DNA of 64,000 bases from Nocardia amikacinitolerans NBRC 108937 (lineage in GTDB: Bacteria; Actinomycetota; Actinomycetes; Mycobacteriales; Mycobacteriaceae), in contig NZ_BDAU01000016.1 of the NCBI RefSeq assembly GCF_001612615.1, positions 1-64,000 on the forward strand, given 5' to 3'. The notes under the pieces were generated by a model. That model saw only the letters and a program-made list of their open reading frames with translations, did not search any database and was not told the DNA's origin. The position numbers and the translations under genes are program-made. Positions 27,848 to 36,068 of this stretch are shown piece by piece; position 1 is the first letter of the stretch, and the number at the start of each line of letters is the position of its first letter.

Positions 27848-28696
27848 TCAAGCGGTCTCGGCTGCCCGCCGGTAACCGCGAATCGCGGGCAGCGCGAACA
27901 CGGCGACCATCCCGACCGTCCACGCGATCGTCTTCAGCAGCGGTTCCGCGACCGGCCCGCCCGCCGACAGCCCGCGCATGGCATCGATGGCGGTGCTCAT
28001 CGGCTGATTGCCGACCACGTCTTGCAACCAGGTCGGGTAGGCGAACACCGGGACGAAACCGGTGTTGAAGAACATCAGCAGCGTGTTGACGATCGTGATC
28101 AGGCTGACCAGCAGCACGCCCTCGGTGAGCGTCGCGAGCGCCGTGCACAGCACCGCGAAGCCGATGCCGAACAGCACCGGGATGCAGATCAGCGCCACCG
28201 CGGCGAGCGGCCCTTGGCCGAAACGGAAGCCGAGCGTCATGCCCACCGCGATCACGAACAGCGTGGTGATCAGGACGCGCACCGCCTCGGCGAGCAGCCG
28301 TCCGGTCAGGCTCGCCGCCCGGTTCATCGGCATGGTCCAGAACCTGCTCAGTAGTCCGGTGGCTTTCTCCACCTTGAAACCGAGCGCGCTCACCACCGCG
28401 CCGGACATGGCCGCCACCAGGGTGATCAGCGGGACCTGGCCGTAGATGGCGTCCATACCGGTGTTCCTGGTGATGGTCCCGCCGAGCACGACGTCGAACA
28501 TCAGCAGGGTGAGCGCCGGGTAGATCAGCGTCTGAATGGTGGTCGCTGGATCGCGCATCCACCCCATCAGCAGTCGCTTGCACTGCAACAGGCTGTGCTG
28601 CGCCCAGGTGCCGATCGCCCGCTCCGAGCGCGGCGTCACCGTCGGCAGCGGCGCGAACTCCGTGCCCTTCTCGTCGGACTCCGTCGTCACCGTCAT
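27848..28696 (-). CDS. ABC-2 type permease (DrrC-like)
   Basis: 282 residues, six predicted helices after a cytoplasmic N-terminus. LMGWMRDPATTIQTLIYPAL and RFWTMPMNRAASLTGRLLAE are typical of daunorubicin-resistance-type permeases. ATG 28696 overlaps the stop of the upstream permease by 4 nt. It is the third gene of a drrABC-like operon (29508-30512 ATPase, 28693-29511 permease). The cargo could be a hydrophobic drug, glycolipid or polyketide-type lipid; nothing here decides. Confidence 0.8.
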   Translation of the reverse strand: MTVTTESDEKGTEFAPLPTVTPRSERAIGTWAQHSLLQCKRLLMGWMRDPATTIQTLIYPALTLLMFDVVLGGTITRNTGMDAIYGQVPLITLVAAMSGAVVSALGFKVEKATGLLSRFWTMPMNRAASLTGRLLAEAVRVLITTLFVIAVGMTLGFRFGQGPLAAVALICIPVLFGIGFAVLCTALATLTEGVLLVSLITIVNTLLMFFNTGFVPVFAYPTWLQDVVGNQPMSTAIDAMRGLSAGGPVAEPLLKTIAWTVGMVAVFALPAIRGYRRAAETA

Positions 28697-29511
28697 GACC
28701 GCCTCACACTCGCCCACACCGCGAACGGGGTGAACACCACCGTCAACCCGATCAGCCACAGCAGCGGCACCCACAGCACGCCCCAGCTCACCCCGTCGCC
28801 CGCCATGTCGCGCAGCGCGAAGGAGAACTGCGAGATGGGCTGGTTGCGCACGAACGGCTGGATCCACTCAGGGAAGCTGTTCTCCGGCACGAAGCCGCAG
28901 GACAGCATGCCGAAGATCAGCGTCGGCAGGGTCAGCGCCTGACTGAGTTGCTCCGGACTCTTGGTGAGGCTGCCGAGACCGTCGGCGCCGATGGCGAGCA
29001 CCGTGCCGATGGCCAGGGAGAACGCGCAGAACAGCACGGCCTGGCCGAATCCGGCGCTGAATTCGAAGCCGATCAGGTACCCGAACAGAATTGCGCCGGT
29101 CAGCGAGGTGACCGAGCGGACGAGGCCCGCGCAGATCCGTGAAGTGAACGGAACGAGGGTGCCGATCGGCATGGTCTGCAGGCGGCTGCTGAGGCCGGTC
29201 CTGGCCTCGAACGCGGCGAGCTGCGCGTTGGAGAGCATGGTGAACGCCATGGTCTGCAACACGATGATCGGCATCACGAACTGCGCGTAGTCGATGCCCT
29301 GGAGCTTCATCACGAAGCGCAGCGGCAGGTAGAAGCCGAGGGTGAACACCAGCGGCGTCACGAAGGCGACGATCAGCTCGCCCTTGGTGGCCATGGTCTT
29401 CACCACGCGACCGGTCAGCGCCCGCCACTGCGCGAAGGACGACGGCCGGGCGACAGGTAGCTCGGCGAAGAGTTCGGCCTCGGCGGCCGGTTCGGTGGCG
29501 CTCGCGGTCAC
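28693..29511 (-). CDS. ABC-2 type permease (DrrB-like)
   Basis: 272 residues from a GTG start, six predicted helices. RLQTMPIGTLVPFTSRICAG resembles the matching loop of the partner permease, indicating that the two are paralogues forming a heterodimeric channel. The start overlaps the ATPase stop by 4 nt, and the stop overlaps the next permease by 4 nt, so stoichiometric expression is expected. Confidence 0.8.
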   Translation of the reverse strand: MTASATEPAAEAELFAELPVARPSSFAQWRALTGRVVKTMATKGELIVAFVTPLVFTLGFYLPLRFVMKLQGIDYAQFVMPIIVLQTMAFTMLSNAQLAAFEARTGLSSRLQTMPIGTLVPFTSRICAGLVRSVTSLTGAILFGYLIGFEFSAGFGQAVLFCAFSLAIGTVLAIGADGLGSLTKSPEQLSQALTLPTLIFGMLSCGFVPENSFPEWIQPFVRNQPISQFSFALRDMAGDGVSWGVLWVPLLWLIGLTVVFTPFAVWASVRRS

Positions 29512-30512
29512 GAGTGACCGCCCGAATGACCGGTGAGGGAGAGGAAGACGTCGTCGAGCGAGGGCCTGCGCAACGCGATGTCGGCCAGCGTGACCCCCGC
29601 GCTGTCGAGCCTGCGCAGCGCCTCCGACAGGGTGGTCGCGCCGTGCGGGGCCGGGAACGAGAGCCGGTCGCTGCCGTCGAGTTCGGCCATGACGGCTGGG
29701 GGCACCAGGTCGCCGAGCGCGTACGCGGCGGTCAGCACCTGCTTCGTGTCGAGCGGGACCACCTCGCAGTAGCTGCCGCCGGTCTTCTCCTTGAGTTCCT
29801 CGGCGGTGCCCTCGGCGATCACCGTGCCCTTGTCGATGACGATGATGTTGTCGCTGAGCACATCGGCTTCCTCGAGGTACTGCGTGGTCAGCAGCACCGT
29901 GATGCCCTGCTCCTTGAGCACGTTCACCAGGTCCCAGACGCCTTGGCGGCTGCGCGGATCCAGACCGGTGGTCGGCTCGTCGAGGAACACCACCTCCGGA
30001 CGCACGACGAGACCGCAGGCGATGTCCACCCGGCGCCGCATGCCGCCGGAGTACTGGCGCACCGCGCGCTTGCCCGCGCTCACCAGGTCGAACTCCTCGA
30101 GCAGGGTGTCGGCGCGCTTGCGGGCCGCGGACCTGCCCAGGCCCATCAGCCTGCCGAACAGTTCGAGGTTCTCGCGGCCGGAGAGGTTCTCGTCCAGCGC
30201 GGCGTACTGCCCGGTCATCATGATCGAGCGCCGCACGGCCGCCGGGTCCTCGCGCACATCGTGGCCCGCGACGACGGCGGTGCCCGAGTCGGGACGCAGC
30301 AGCGTGGAGAGGATCTTGACCGTGGTGGTCTTGCCCGCGCCGTTGGGGCCGAGGATGCCGAGCACACTCGCCTTCTCGGCGGTGAAGCTGATGCCTTGCA
30401 GTGCGTGCACGTCGCCGAACGACTTGCGGACGTCCTCGACGCGAACGGCAGGCTCCTGCTCCGTCGCTTTCGATGGACGTGCCGGCGATTCTGCTTGGTT
30501 CAAGCTCGGCAT
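29508..30512 (-). CDS. ABC exporter ATP-binding protein (DrrA family)
   Basis: 334 residues. Walker A GPNGAGKTT, signature YSGGMRRRVDIACGL and Walker B VVFLDEPTTGLD, with the C-terminal extension (VTLADIALRRPSLDDVFLSL) characteristic of DrrA-type daunorubicin resistance ATPases. ATG 30512 follows ggagagttg; an upstream in-frame start at 30560 has no such site. It energises the two permeases encoded directly downstream. Confidence 0.86.
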   Translation of the reverse strand: MPSLNQAESPARPSKATEQEPAVRVEDVRKSFGDVHALQGISFTAEKASVLGILGPNGAGKTTTVKILSTLLRPDSGTAVVAGHDVREDPAAVRRSIMMTGQYAALDENLSGRENLELFGRLMGLGRSAARKRADTLLEEFDLVSAGKRAVRQYSGGMRRRVDIACGLVVRPEVVFLDEPTTGLDPRSRQGVWDLVNVLKEQGITVLLTTQYLEEADVLSDNIIVIDKGTVIAEGTAEELKEKTGGSYCEVVPLDTKQVLTAAYALGDLVPPAVMAELDGSDRLSFPAPHGATTLSEALRRLDSAGVTLADIALRRPSLDDVFLSLTGHSGGHS

Positions 30513-30912
30513 CAACTCTCCACTATCGGCCGGGGGCGGCGATCCGATCGCCGGACGCACACGAATGCGTCGGGGTGGTGATCCCTGCCGCCTGGCGTGA
30601 TGTTACCGGCATCGCGCGTCCCGGAACGACTACCGCGCAGTACCCACTCGCGGACCCGGATAAGTGTGTCCTTCATCACATTTGACGCCTCGCGCGCACG
30701 CCACGCCGGATCGACGCTGGTCGAGGCGTGGCAAGGGCAGCGAAGGGGCGGTGCCGCAGCCTTGTCGGCCGGGGCCGCCCGACCATAGTCTGCTGAACGG
30801 GGGCATACACGCACTCACTCGTCTGTGGCGGGACCGCGCTGGGAGCCGGTCCGTCAGGGGTCGGCTCGATTCGGGTGGGAGCAACGCGGGTCGAGACTGC
30901 GAAGAGGTGACC
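30513..30912. other. Divergent intergenic region, no gene
   Basis: About 400 bp between the DrrA gene and the aldehyde-dehydrogenase homologue. It must hold both promoters. ccatagtctgctg at ~30782 is a possible -10 region for the rightward gene. A weak inverted repeat, cgccacgcc with ggcgtgg, occurs at 30700-30730. Nothing else is recognisable. Confidence 0.5.
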
Positions 30913-32439
30913 ATGGCCGAGTCCGCGCAGCCACGTTTGGCAGCGCATCCGGGAGGAACGGGCCGATCGAACGTGCTGATTTCCCATGATCCGCGCACCG
31001 GGGAGGTAGTCGGGAACTACGCGGTGATGGGCGGCGGCGAGCTCCATCGCACCGTGCGTGCCGCACGCGCCGCCGAAAAATGGTGGGCCGATTTGGGTTT
31101 CAGTGGCCGCAAACGCTGGCTGCTCGACTGGAAACGCAGCATCGCAAGGCGGGCAAGCGAATTGGTGGAGCTGGTCTCTCAGGAGACCGGAAAACCCGAG
31201 GCGGACGCCGCGATCGAGGTGATGCTGGCGATCGAGAATCTGGATTGGGCCGCGCGCAACGCTTCTCGCGCGCTGCGGCGGCGCAGGATCGGTTCGAGTT
31301 GGCTCAGCCGCAATCAACAGGGTTCGGTGGGTTATCTGCCGCTCGGCGTCGTCGGGGTGCTCGGACCGTGGAACAACCCGGTCTTCACGCCGATGAGCTC
31401 GATCGCCTACGCCATGGCGGCGGGCAACGCGGTGGTGTTCAAGCCGCACGAGCTGACCACCGGCGTCGGGGTGTGGCTGGCCGAGAGCTGGGCCGACCTG
31501 GCCCCGAGCCAGCCGGTGCTCCAGGTGGTGACCGGGGACGGCGGCACGTCGGCCGCGCTGTGCCGGGCCAAGCTGGACAAGATCGCCTACGCGGGCTCGG
31601 AAGCGGGTGCGCGGGAAGTGATCTCACTGTGCGCCCAGACCATGACGCCGGTCGTGGTCGAGCGCGGCGGCAAGGGCGCGATGGTGGTGCACGTCGACGC
31701 CAAGCTCGACGAGGCCGCCGAGGCCGCGGTGTTCGGTGCGATGGCCAACGCGGGTCAGAATCCCTCCGGCTTGCAGCGGGCCTACGTGGCCGATTCGGTG
31801 TACGACAACTTCCTCGAGCTGGTGGTCGAGCAGGCCCGGCGGCTGCGCCCTGGCGCGGACAAGCGCGCGTCCTACGGCCCGATGATCCTGGAAGCCCAGG
31901 TCGACGTGGTGCGCAAGCAGGTGCGCGACGCGCTCGCCAGGGGTGGTCGCGCGGTGGTCGGCGGACTGGATTCGATCCGCGAGCCGTACGTCGAGCCGAT
32001 CGTGCTCGCCGAGGTGCCGGAGGAGAGCATCGCGGTCACCGGTGAGGCGATCGGACCGGTGCTCATCGTGAACCGGGTGCCGAACATCGAGGAGGCAGCC
32101 AAGCGGATCAACGCCACCGGAAACGGTGTCGCGGTGTCGGTGTTCACCAGGGACGTGCACAGCGTGGAGTCCTTCGCGGAGACGCTGCGCGTCGGCGTGG
32201 TGACGATCAATTCGACCACCGCCCACCTCGGCATCCCCGCGCTGCCCGTCGGCGGCGTCGGCGAATACGGCCAGGGCCACAGCCACGGCGACCACGGGCT
32301 GCGCGAGTTCAGCAGAACGCTGGCCGTCGCGCGCAAGCGCTACCGCGCGCCGATGAACCTGGCCACCTTCGACCGGCACCCACGCCACCTACGGATGGCC
32401 AAGGCGATGTTCCGGCTACGCCACGGCCACCGGGTCTAG
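30913..32439 (+). CDS. Aldehyde dehydrogenase family protein lacking the catalytic cysteine
   Basis: 508 residues with the full ALDH fold: the NAD-binding strand GVVGVLGPWNNPVFTP, the FKPHELTT segment, and VVERGGKGAMVVH carrying the general-base glutamate region. Where active enzymes have GQxC this protein reads ANAGQNPSGLQRAYV, so Pro284 takes the place of the nucleophilic cysteine, with Ser285 next to it. It may be a non-catalytic member or do different chemistry. ATG 30913 follows gaagaggtgacc. A hairpin ends the gene before the convergent TetR gene. No partner for aldehyde metabolism is adjacent. Confidence 0.8.
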   Translation: MAESAQPRLAAHPGGTGRSNVLISHDPRTGEVVGNYAVMGGGELHRTVRAARAAEKWWADLGFSGRKRWLLDWKRSIARRASELVELVSQETGKPEADAAIEVMLAIENLDWAARNASRALRRRRIGSSWLSRNQQGSVGYLPLGVVGVLGPWNNPVFTPMSSIAYAMAAGNAVVFKPHELTTGVGVWLAESWADLAPSQPVLQVVTGDGGTSAALCRAKLDKIAYAGSEAGAREVISLCAQTMTPVVVERGGKGAMVVHVDAKLDEAAEAAVFGAMANAGQNPSGLQRAYVADSVYDNFLELVVEQARRLRPGADKRASYGPMILEAQVDVVRKQVRDALARGGRAVVGGLDSIREPYVEPIVLAEVPEESIAVTGEAIGPVLIVNRVPNIEEAAKRINATGNGVAVSVFTRDVHSVESFAETLRVGVVTINSTTAHLGIPALPVGGVGEYGQGHSHGDHGLREFSRTLAVARKRYRAPMNLATFDRHPRHLRMAKAMFRLRHGHRV

Positions 32440-32454
32440 CGCCCGACTGGACGG

Positions 32455-32480
32455 TCCCGCCGCTGATCGGTGGCGGGACA
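32455..32480. terminator. Bidirectional hairpin
   Basis: The stem gtcccgccgc (32455-32464) pairs with gtggcgggac (32471-32480), one G-T pair, around a 6-nt loop. It lies between the convergent ALDH-family gene and the TetR gene. Confidence 0.7.
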
Positions 32481-32504
32481 CCGGTGTCGCGACGGCGGCC
32501 GGCC

Positions 32505-33743
32505 TCAGCCGAGCAGGACCGCTTCCATCAGCGCCGTCACCCTGGCCAGCTGGGCCGGGCGGGCGTCGAAGCGGATGAGCCTGCCGATGTCGATGACCTG
32601 GCCGATGGCGGCGTGCACGCGGAAGCGGGCCTCGACCGGGTCACCGTCGAGCAGATTCGCCCACTCGAGGACGTTCTGGCGCTGGATGGCGCGCAGCTTG
32701 TGCTGCTCGGCCTGCGGCAGGTTGCTGAACTCCGCGTAGTAGACCGGCATGATCTCCGGGGTGGAGAAGGTCAGCTTGGCGTAGCGGGCGGCGATCAGGC
32801 GCACCGCCTCCGGCCTGCTTGTCGCCTCGGCCAGCGCCTCGGTCATGGCGACCGAGACACGGTCGCCGGTCCGGTGGAACGCGGCGGCCAGCAGGTCGGA
32901 CTTGCTGCTGAAGTACCGATAGACGCTGGACGCGTTGATCCCGACGGCGGCGCCGATCTCCTCGATGCTCGCCTCGTGATAGCCCTGGCGACCGAAGATC
33001 CGGATGGCCTCGGCGAGCAGCTGTTCGCGCTTGGAGGTGACCGGCAGACCGCGCGCGACGGGTCCCTGATCCGGTTGCGTCGGCGCGGGCGGCAGTTCGG
33101 CGCGCAGGACCGACCAGCACATGTCGCGCAACAGCGGAAGCAGCCGCGCGCCGGACAGCGCAGAGCGGTGCGCGGAGATGCTGGCCACCACGCTGAGTAC
33201 CGAGGCGGCGAGCATCCGCAGGTCGGCCTCGGGAGCGTCCGGCCGGAGCTCGGCGATGGGCGCGGCGATGGTGTCGTTCAGATCGTCGTAGATCTTGCGG
33301 ATCCTGATCCGATCTTCACGCTCCAGATAGCGGCGCTCCCACCGGTACAGGCCTGCCTCGCGCCGGATGTCGATGGTGTGTTCGGCGATCGCCTTGATCA
33401 GGCCGTCGAGCCGCGGTTCCGGGTCCAGCTCGGGATCGTCGGCGTTGCGCGCGACGGTGAGCAGATGCCGCGCGCCCTCCTCGGCGGCGGCGACGAGCAG
33501 CGCGTACTTGTTCGCGAAATGCCGGTACAGGGCGGGGCCGGAAATGCCGACGTCGGCGGCGATCTCGTCGACGCCGACCGGGTAGTACCCGCGCTCGCTG
33601 AAGGCGCGCGCGGCAGCCCTGATGATCTGCGCCTTGCGGTCCTTGGGGCGGCGGCGAACACCGGCGTTCTCCGCTCCGGCCCTTCCCCCGTTTGGTTCGG
33701 GCCGCGCGGGCGCGAGGTCTACCTCGCCGTGTTCCGCGACCAT
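32505..33743 (-). CDS. Double-domain TetR family transcriptional regulator
   Basis: 412 residues made of two complete TetR units. The first HTH lies at about residues 30-75 (FSERGYYPVGVDEIAADVGI, then ALYRHFANKYALL). The second lies at about 230-280 (FGRQGYHEASIEEIGAAVGI, then SSVYRYFSSKSDLL). A single chain may thus act as an internal dimer. ATG 33743 follows ggagaggtg; an in-frame extension to 33800 would run into the operator-like repeats. It is divergent from an enoyl-CoA hydratase, suggesting control of fatty-acid or steroid-type degradation genes. The ligand may be an acyl-CoA, by analogy with other lipid-responsive TetR proteins. Confidence 0.85.
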   Translation of the reverse strand: MVAEHGEVDLAPARPEPNGGRAGAENAGVRRRPKDRKAQIIRAAARAFSERGYYPVGVDEIAADVGISGPALYRHFANKYALLVAAAEEGARHLLTVARNADDPELDPEPRLDGLIKAIAEHTIDIRREAGLYRWERRYLEREDRIRIRKIYDDLNDTIAAPIAELRPDAPEADLRMLAASVLSVVASISAHRSALSGARLLPLLRDMCWSVLRAELPPAPTQPDQGPVARGLPVTSKREQLLAEAIRIFGRQGYHEASIEEIGAAVGINASSVYRYFSSKSDLLAAAFHRTGDRVSVAMTEALAEATSRPEAVRLIAARYAKLTFSTPEIMPVYYAEFSNLPQAEQHKLRAIQRQNVLEWANLLDGDPVEARFRVHAAIGQVIDIGRLIRFDARPAQLARVTALMEAVLLG

Positions 33744-33800
33744 GCACCTCTCCGTTCTGGGACGGCGCCGCCTGGTTGACAGCGCCGGACAAGTCCACAT

Positions 33801-33834
33801 AAGTTAACCACAATTCGCAAAGTTAACCACCATT
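33801..33834. promoter_or_regulatory. Tandem operator-like direct repeats
   Basis: aagttaaccacaatt (33801-33815) recurs as aagttaaccaccatt (33820-33834), exactly 19 bp apart, in an AT-richer stretch between the divergent double-TetR and enoyl-CoA hydratase genes. Each copy contains the palindrome gttaac. Two sites for a protein with two DNA-binding domains is an attractive match. Confidence 0.65.
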
Positions 33835-33875
33835 CACTGCCCGGCGTCCGCCGAATCGCAGACCAGGAGCGAAAA

Positions 33876-34688
33876 ATGAGCAATACCGATTCCGCACCCG
33901 CCGCGACGGCTCCCGCCGGCTTCACGGCGGTGCAGGACGGCAAGGTACTGCGTATCACCATCACCAAGCCCAAGCGCAAGAACGCCATCGACTACGACAC
34001 GATGGTCGCGCTCGGCGACACCTTCCTGGCCGCGTCCGAGAACCGATCGGTGCGCGCGATCGTGCTGACCGGCGCGGGCGACGACTTCTGCACCGGCGCG
34101 GATCTGGCCGCGAGCCCCGGCGAGGCGCAGCGCGGCATCACCGCCGACATGGTGATGGACGCGGCCAACCGGCTGGTGCGGGCCATCGTGGACGCGCCGG
34201 TTCCGGTGGTCGCGCGGATCAAGGGCGCTGCCGCCGGTGTCGGCGTCGGCATCGCGCTGGCCGCCGACCTGGTCTACGCGAGCGAGGACTCCTACCTGCT
34301 GCTCGCGTTCATCAACATCGGCCTGATGCCCGACGGCGGCGCGGCCGCGCTGGTTGCGGCGGCCGCGGGACGCCCGCTTGCCGCGGAGATGGCGCTGCTC
34401 GGCGAGCGCCTGCCCGCGCCCGCCGCGAAGCGAGCCGGACTGTTCACCGCCGTGCTGCCCGGCGGCGAGCTCGACGCGGCGGTGGAGGCCGCGGTCGCCA
34501 AGCTCGCCACGGGCCCGCGCCGCGCGCTCGAACTCACCAAGAAGGCGCTCAACCAGGCCACGCTGACCGCGCTCGACGCGGCGCTCGCGGCCGAGAAGAC
34601 CGGCCAGAGCGAGCTGCTCGCCTCCCCCGACTTCCGCGAGGGCGCCACAGCGATGCTGACCAAGCGCAAGCCGGTCTTCGCCGACTGA
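33876..34688 (+). CDS. Enoyl-CoA hydratase/isomerase family protein
   Basis: 270 residues of the crotonase fold. GAGDDFCTGADLAA and RIKGAAAGVGVGIALAADLV are the two oxyanion-hole blocks. FINIGLMPDGGAAALV holds an aspartate in the position of one acidic residue, whereas the residue corresponding to the first hydratase glutamate is not obvious, so isomerase or other crotonase chemistry is possible. Expected role: beta-oxidation-type metabolism in the cytoplasm. ATG 33876 follows caggagcgaaaa. Likely controlled by the divergent TetR protein. Confidence 0.82.
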   Translation: MSNTDSAPAATAPAGFTAVQDGKVLRITITKPKRKNAIDYDTMVALGDTFLAASENRSVRAIVLTGAGDDFCTGADLAASPGEAQRGITADMVMDAANRLVRAIVDAPVPVVARIKGAAAGVGVGIALAADLVYASEDSYLLLAFINIGLMPDGGAAALVAAAAGRPLAAEMALLGERLPAPAAKRAGLFTAVLPGGELDAAVEAAVAKLATGPRRALELTKKALNQATLTALDAALAAEKTGQSELLASPDFREGATAMLTKRKPVFAD

Positions 34689-34723
34689 GCGTCGCGCGTC
34701 ACCTCGAGCGCGAGCCGGACTTC

Positions 34724-34762
34724 GCCGGAGCGAAGGACGCGCAGCACCGCCTTCGCTCCGGC
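34724..34762 (+). terminator. Hairpin terminator containing the dispersed repeat core
   Basis: A perfect 13-bp stem, gccggagcgaagg (34724-34736) with ccttcgctccggc (34750-34762), 35 bp after the enoyl-CoA hydratase stop. The arm cttcgctccggcc is the same core found in the tandem arrays near 4.4 kb and 55.3 kb, so a repeat may have been co-opted here. Confidence 0.7.
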
Positions 34763-34968
34763 CGACGCGCACTCGTCCGCTTGCGCCCCACCCCCTCGGC
34801 GCCGCGCGATCCCGCCGCGCCGGGCACAGACCAGCGCACAGTGGGGTGCGCCGGATCGGTCGTTCGCGGGTCGCCACCCGGTAGCTCGGGACCCGCGAAC
34901 ACCTCCGGTCCACAGGAGTGTGATCCCGGACACTTCGCACGTACGCCGGGCGACTATGTTGATTCGCT

Positions 34969-35994
34969 ATGGCTTACCTGGTTACCGGAGCAACTGGGTT
35001 CATCGGTCGTTTTCTGATCCCACAGCTGCTCGAGCGCGATGCGGACATCCACGTGCTGGTCCGGCCCGGTCAGCAATCGGCCGACCGGTTCGCCTGCTGC
35101 GCCAGGGAATGGGACGCGGGCGACCGGGTGCGTCCGGTCCGCGGTGACCTCGGCGCGCCGAGTCTCGGCATCGACAGCGACTGGCTGGCACAACATCGCG
35201 GCGCCATCGACCACGTCTTCCACCTGGCGGCGAGCTACGACCTGACCGAGCACGGCGCGGGCACCCGCAACGTGGTCGACGCCGCCGAGGAACTGGGAGC
35301 CGGTCTGCTGCACCATGTTTCGACCGTCGAGGTGGCCGGCTCCTACGACGGCCTGTTCACCGAGGACATGTTCGACAAGGGCCAGGCGCTGACAACGCCG
35401 TTGCAGCAGGCCAAGTTCGAGGCGGAACGCATCGTGCGGGACTCGGGTCTCGCCTGGCGGATCTACCGGCCCTCGATCGTCATCGGCCACTCCAGAACCG
35501 GCGAGATCGACCGCATCGACGGTCCCTACTACTTCTTCCGCCTGCTGCGAATGGCGGCCCAGCTGCCGCGCATTCTCCCGGTGCTGGTGCCCAAACTCGG
35601 CGAAACCAACATGGTCCCGGTGGATTTCGTGGCGCGGGCCCTCGACCACATCGCGCACCAGCCTGGCCCGGCGTCGAGCACCTACCATCTCGTCGACCCG
35701 CGCCGGATGAGCGCGGTCGAGGCGCTGAACCTGTTCGCCGACGAGGCGGGGGCGCCGCACCTGGTCGAGGTGATGCCCAAGCGCGCGATGAACATGATGC
35801 TGCGCGTGCCGGGCGCCAACTGGATGCTGCCGCGCGTCGGCGTCCCGCTCGACGTGCTCGAGCACAGCGAGTTCACCTGCTGGTTCGACGCCAAACGCGC
35901 CACCGACACGCTCGCGGGCACCGACATCAAGGTGCCGCCGCTGGCCGCGTACGCTCCGCTCATCTGGAAGTACTGGATCGAGAACTGGGTCTGA
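34969..35994 (+). CDS. Extended SDR / fatty acyl-CoA reductase-like NAD(P)-binding protein
   Basis: 341 residues. The Rossmann motif YLVTGATGFIGRFLIPQLLE is at the N-terminus, then VFHLAASYDLT and HVSTVEVAGSY. The region equivalent to the catalytic YxxxK reads LQQAK (Leu145, Lys149), so the usual tyrosine is missing. The C-terminal half contains RPSIVIGHSRTGEIDRIDGP. The protein resembles the NAD-binding-4 reductase half of larger mycobacterial acyl-CoA reductases but stands alone. ATG 34969 follows a 280 bp gap from the enoyl-CoA hydratase, so it is probably its own transcription unit. Substrate unknown. Confidence 0.75.
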   Translation: MAYLVTGATGFIGRFLIPQLLERDADIHVLVRPGQQSADRFACCAREWDAGDRVRPVRGDLGAPSLGIDSDWLAQHRGAIDHVFHLAASYDLTEHGAGTRNVVDAAEELGAGLLHHVSTVEVAGSYDGLFTEDMFDKGQALTTPLQQAKFEAERIVRDSGLAWRIYRPSIVIGHSRTGEIDRIDGPYYFFRLLRMAAQLPRILPVLVPKLGETNMVPVDFVARALDHIAHQPGPASSTYHLVDPRRMSAVEALNLFADEAGAPHLVEVMPKRAMNMMLRVPGANWMLPRVGVPLDVLEHSEFTCWFDAKRATDTLAGTDIKVPPLAAYAPLIWKYWIENWV

Positions 35995-36008
35995 TCGGCT
36001 CGCGAAAG

Positions 36009-36051
36009 CCGACCGCCCTGGTCACACGCGGGGTGTGACCAGGGCGGTCGG
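36009..36051. terminator. Bidirectional hairpin terminator
   Basis: A perfect 19-bp stem, ccgaccgccctggtcacac (36009-36027) with gtgtgaccagggcggtcgg (36033-36051), and a 5-nt loop. Among the strongest hairpins in the window. It separates the convergent SDR and mycolyltransferase genes. Confidence 0.9.
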
Positions 36052-36068
36052 TGCGAATCGGCGTGGTC

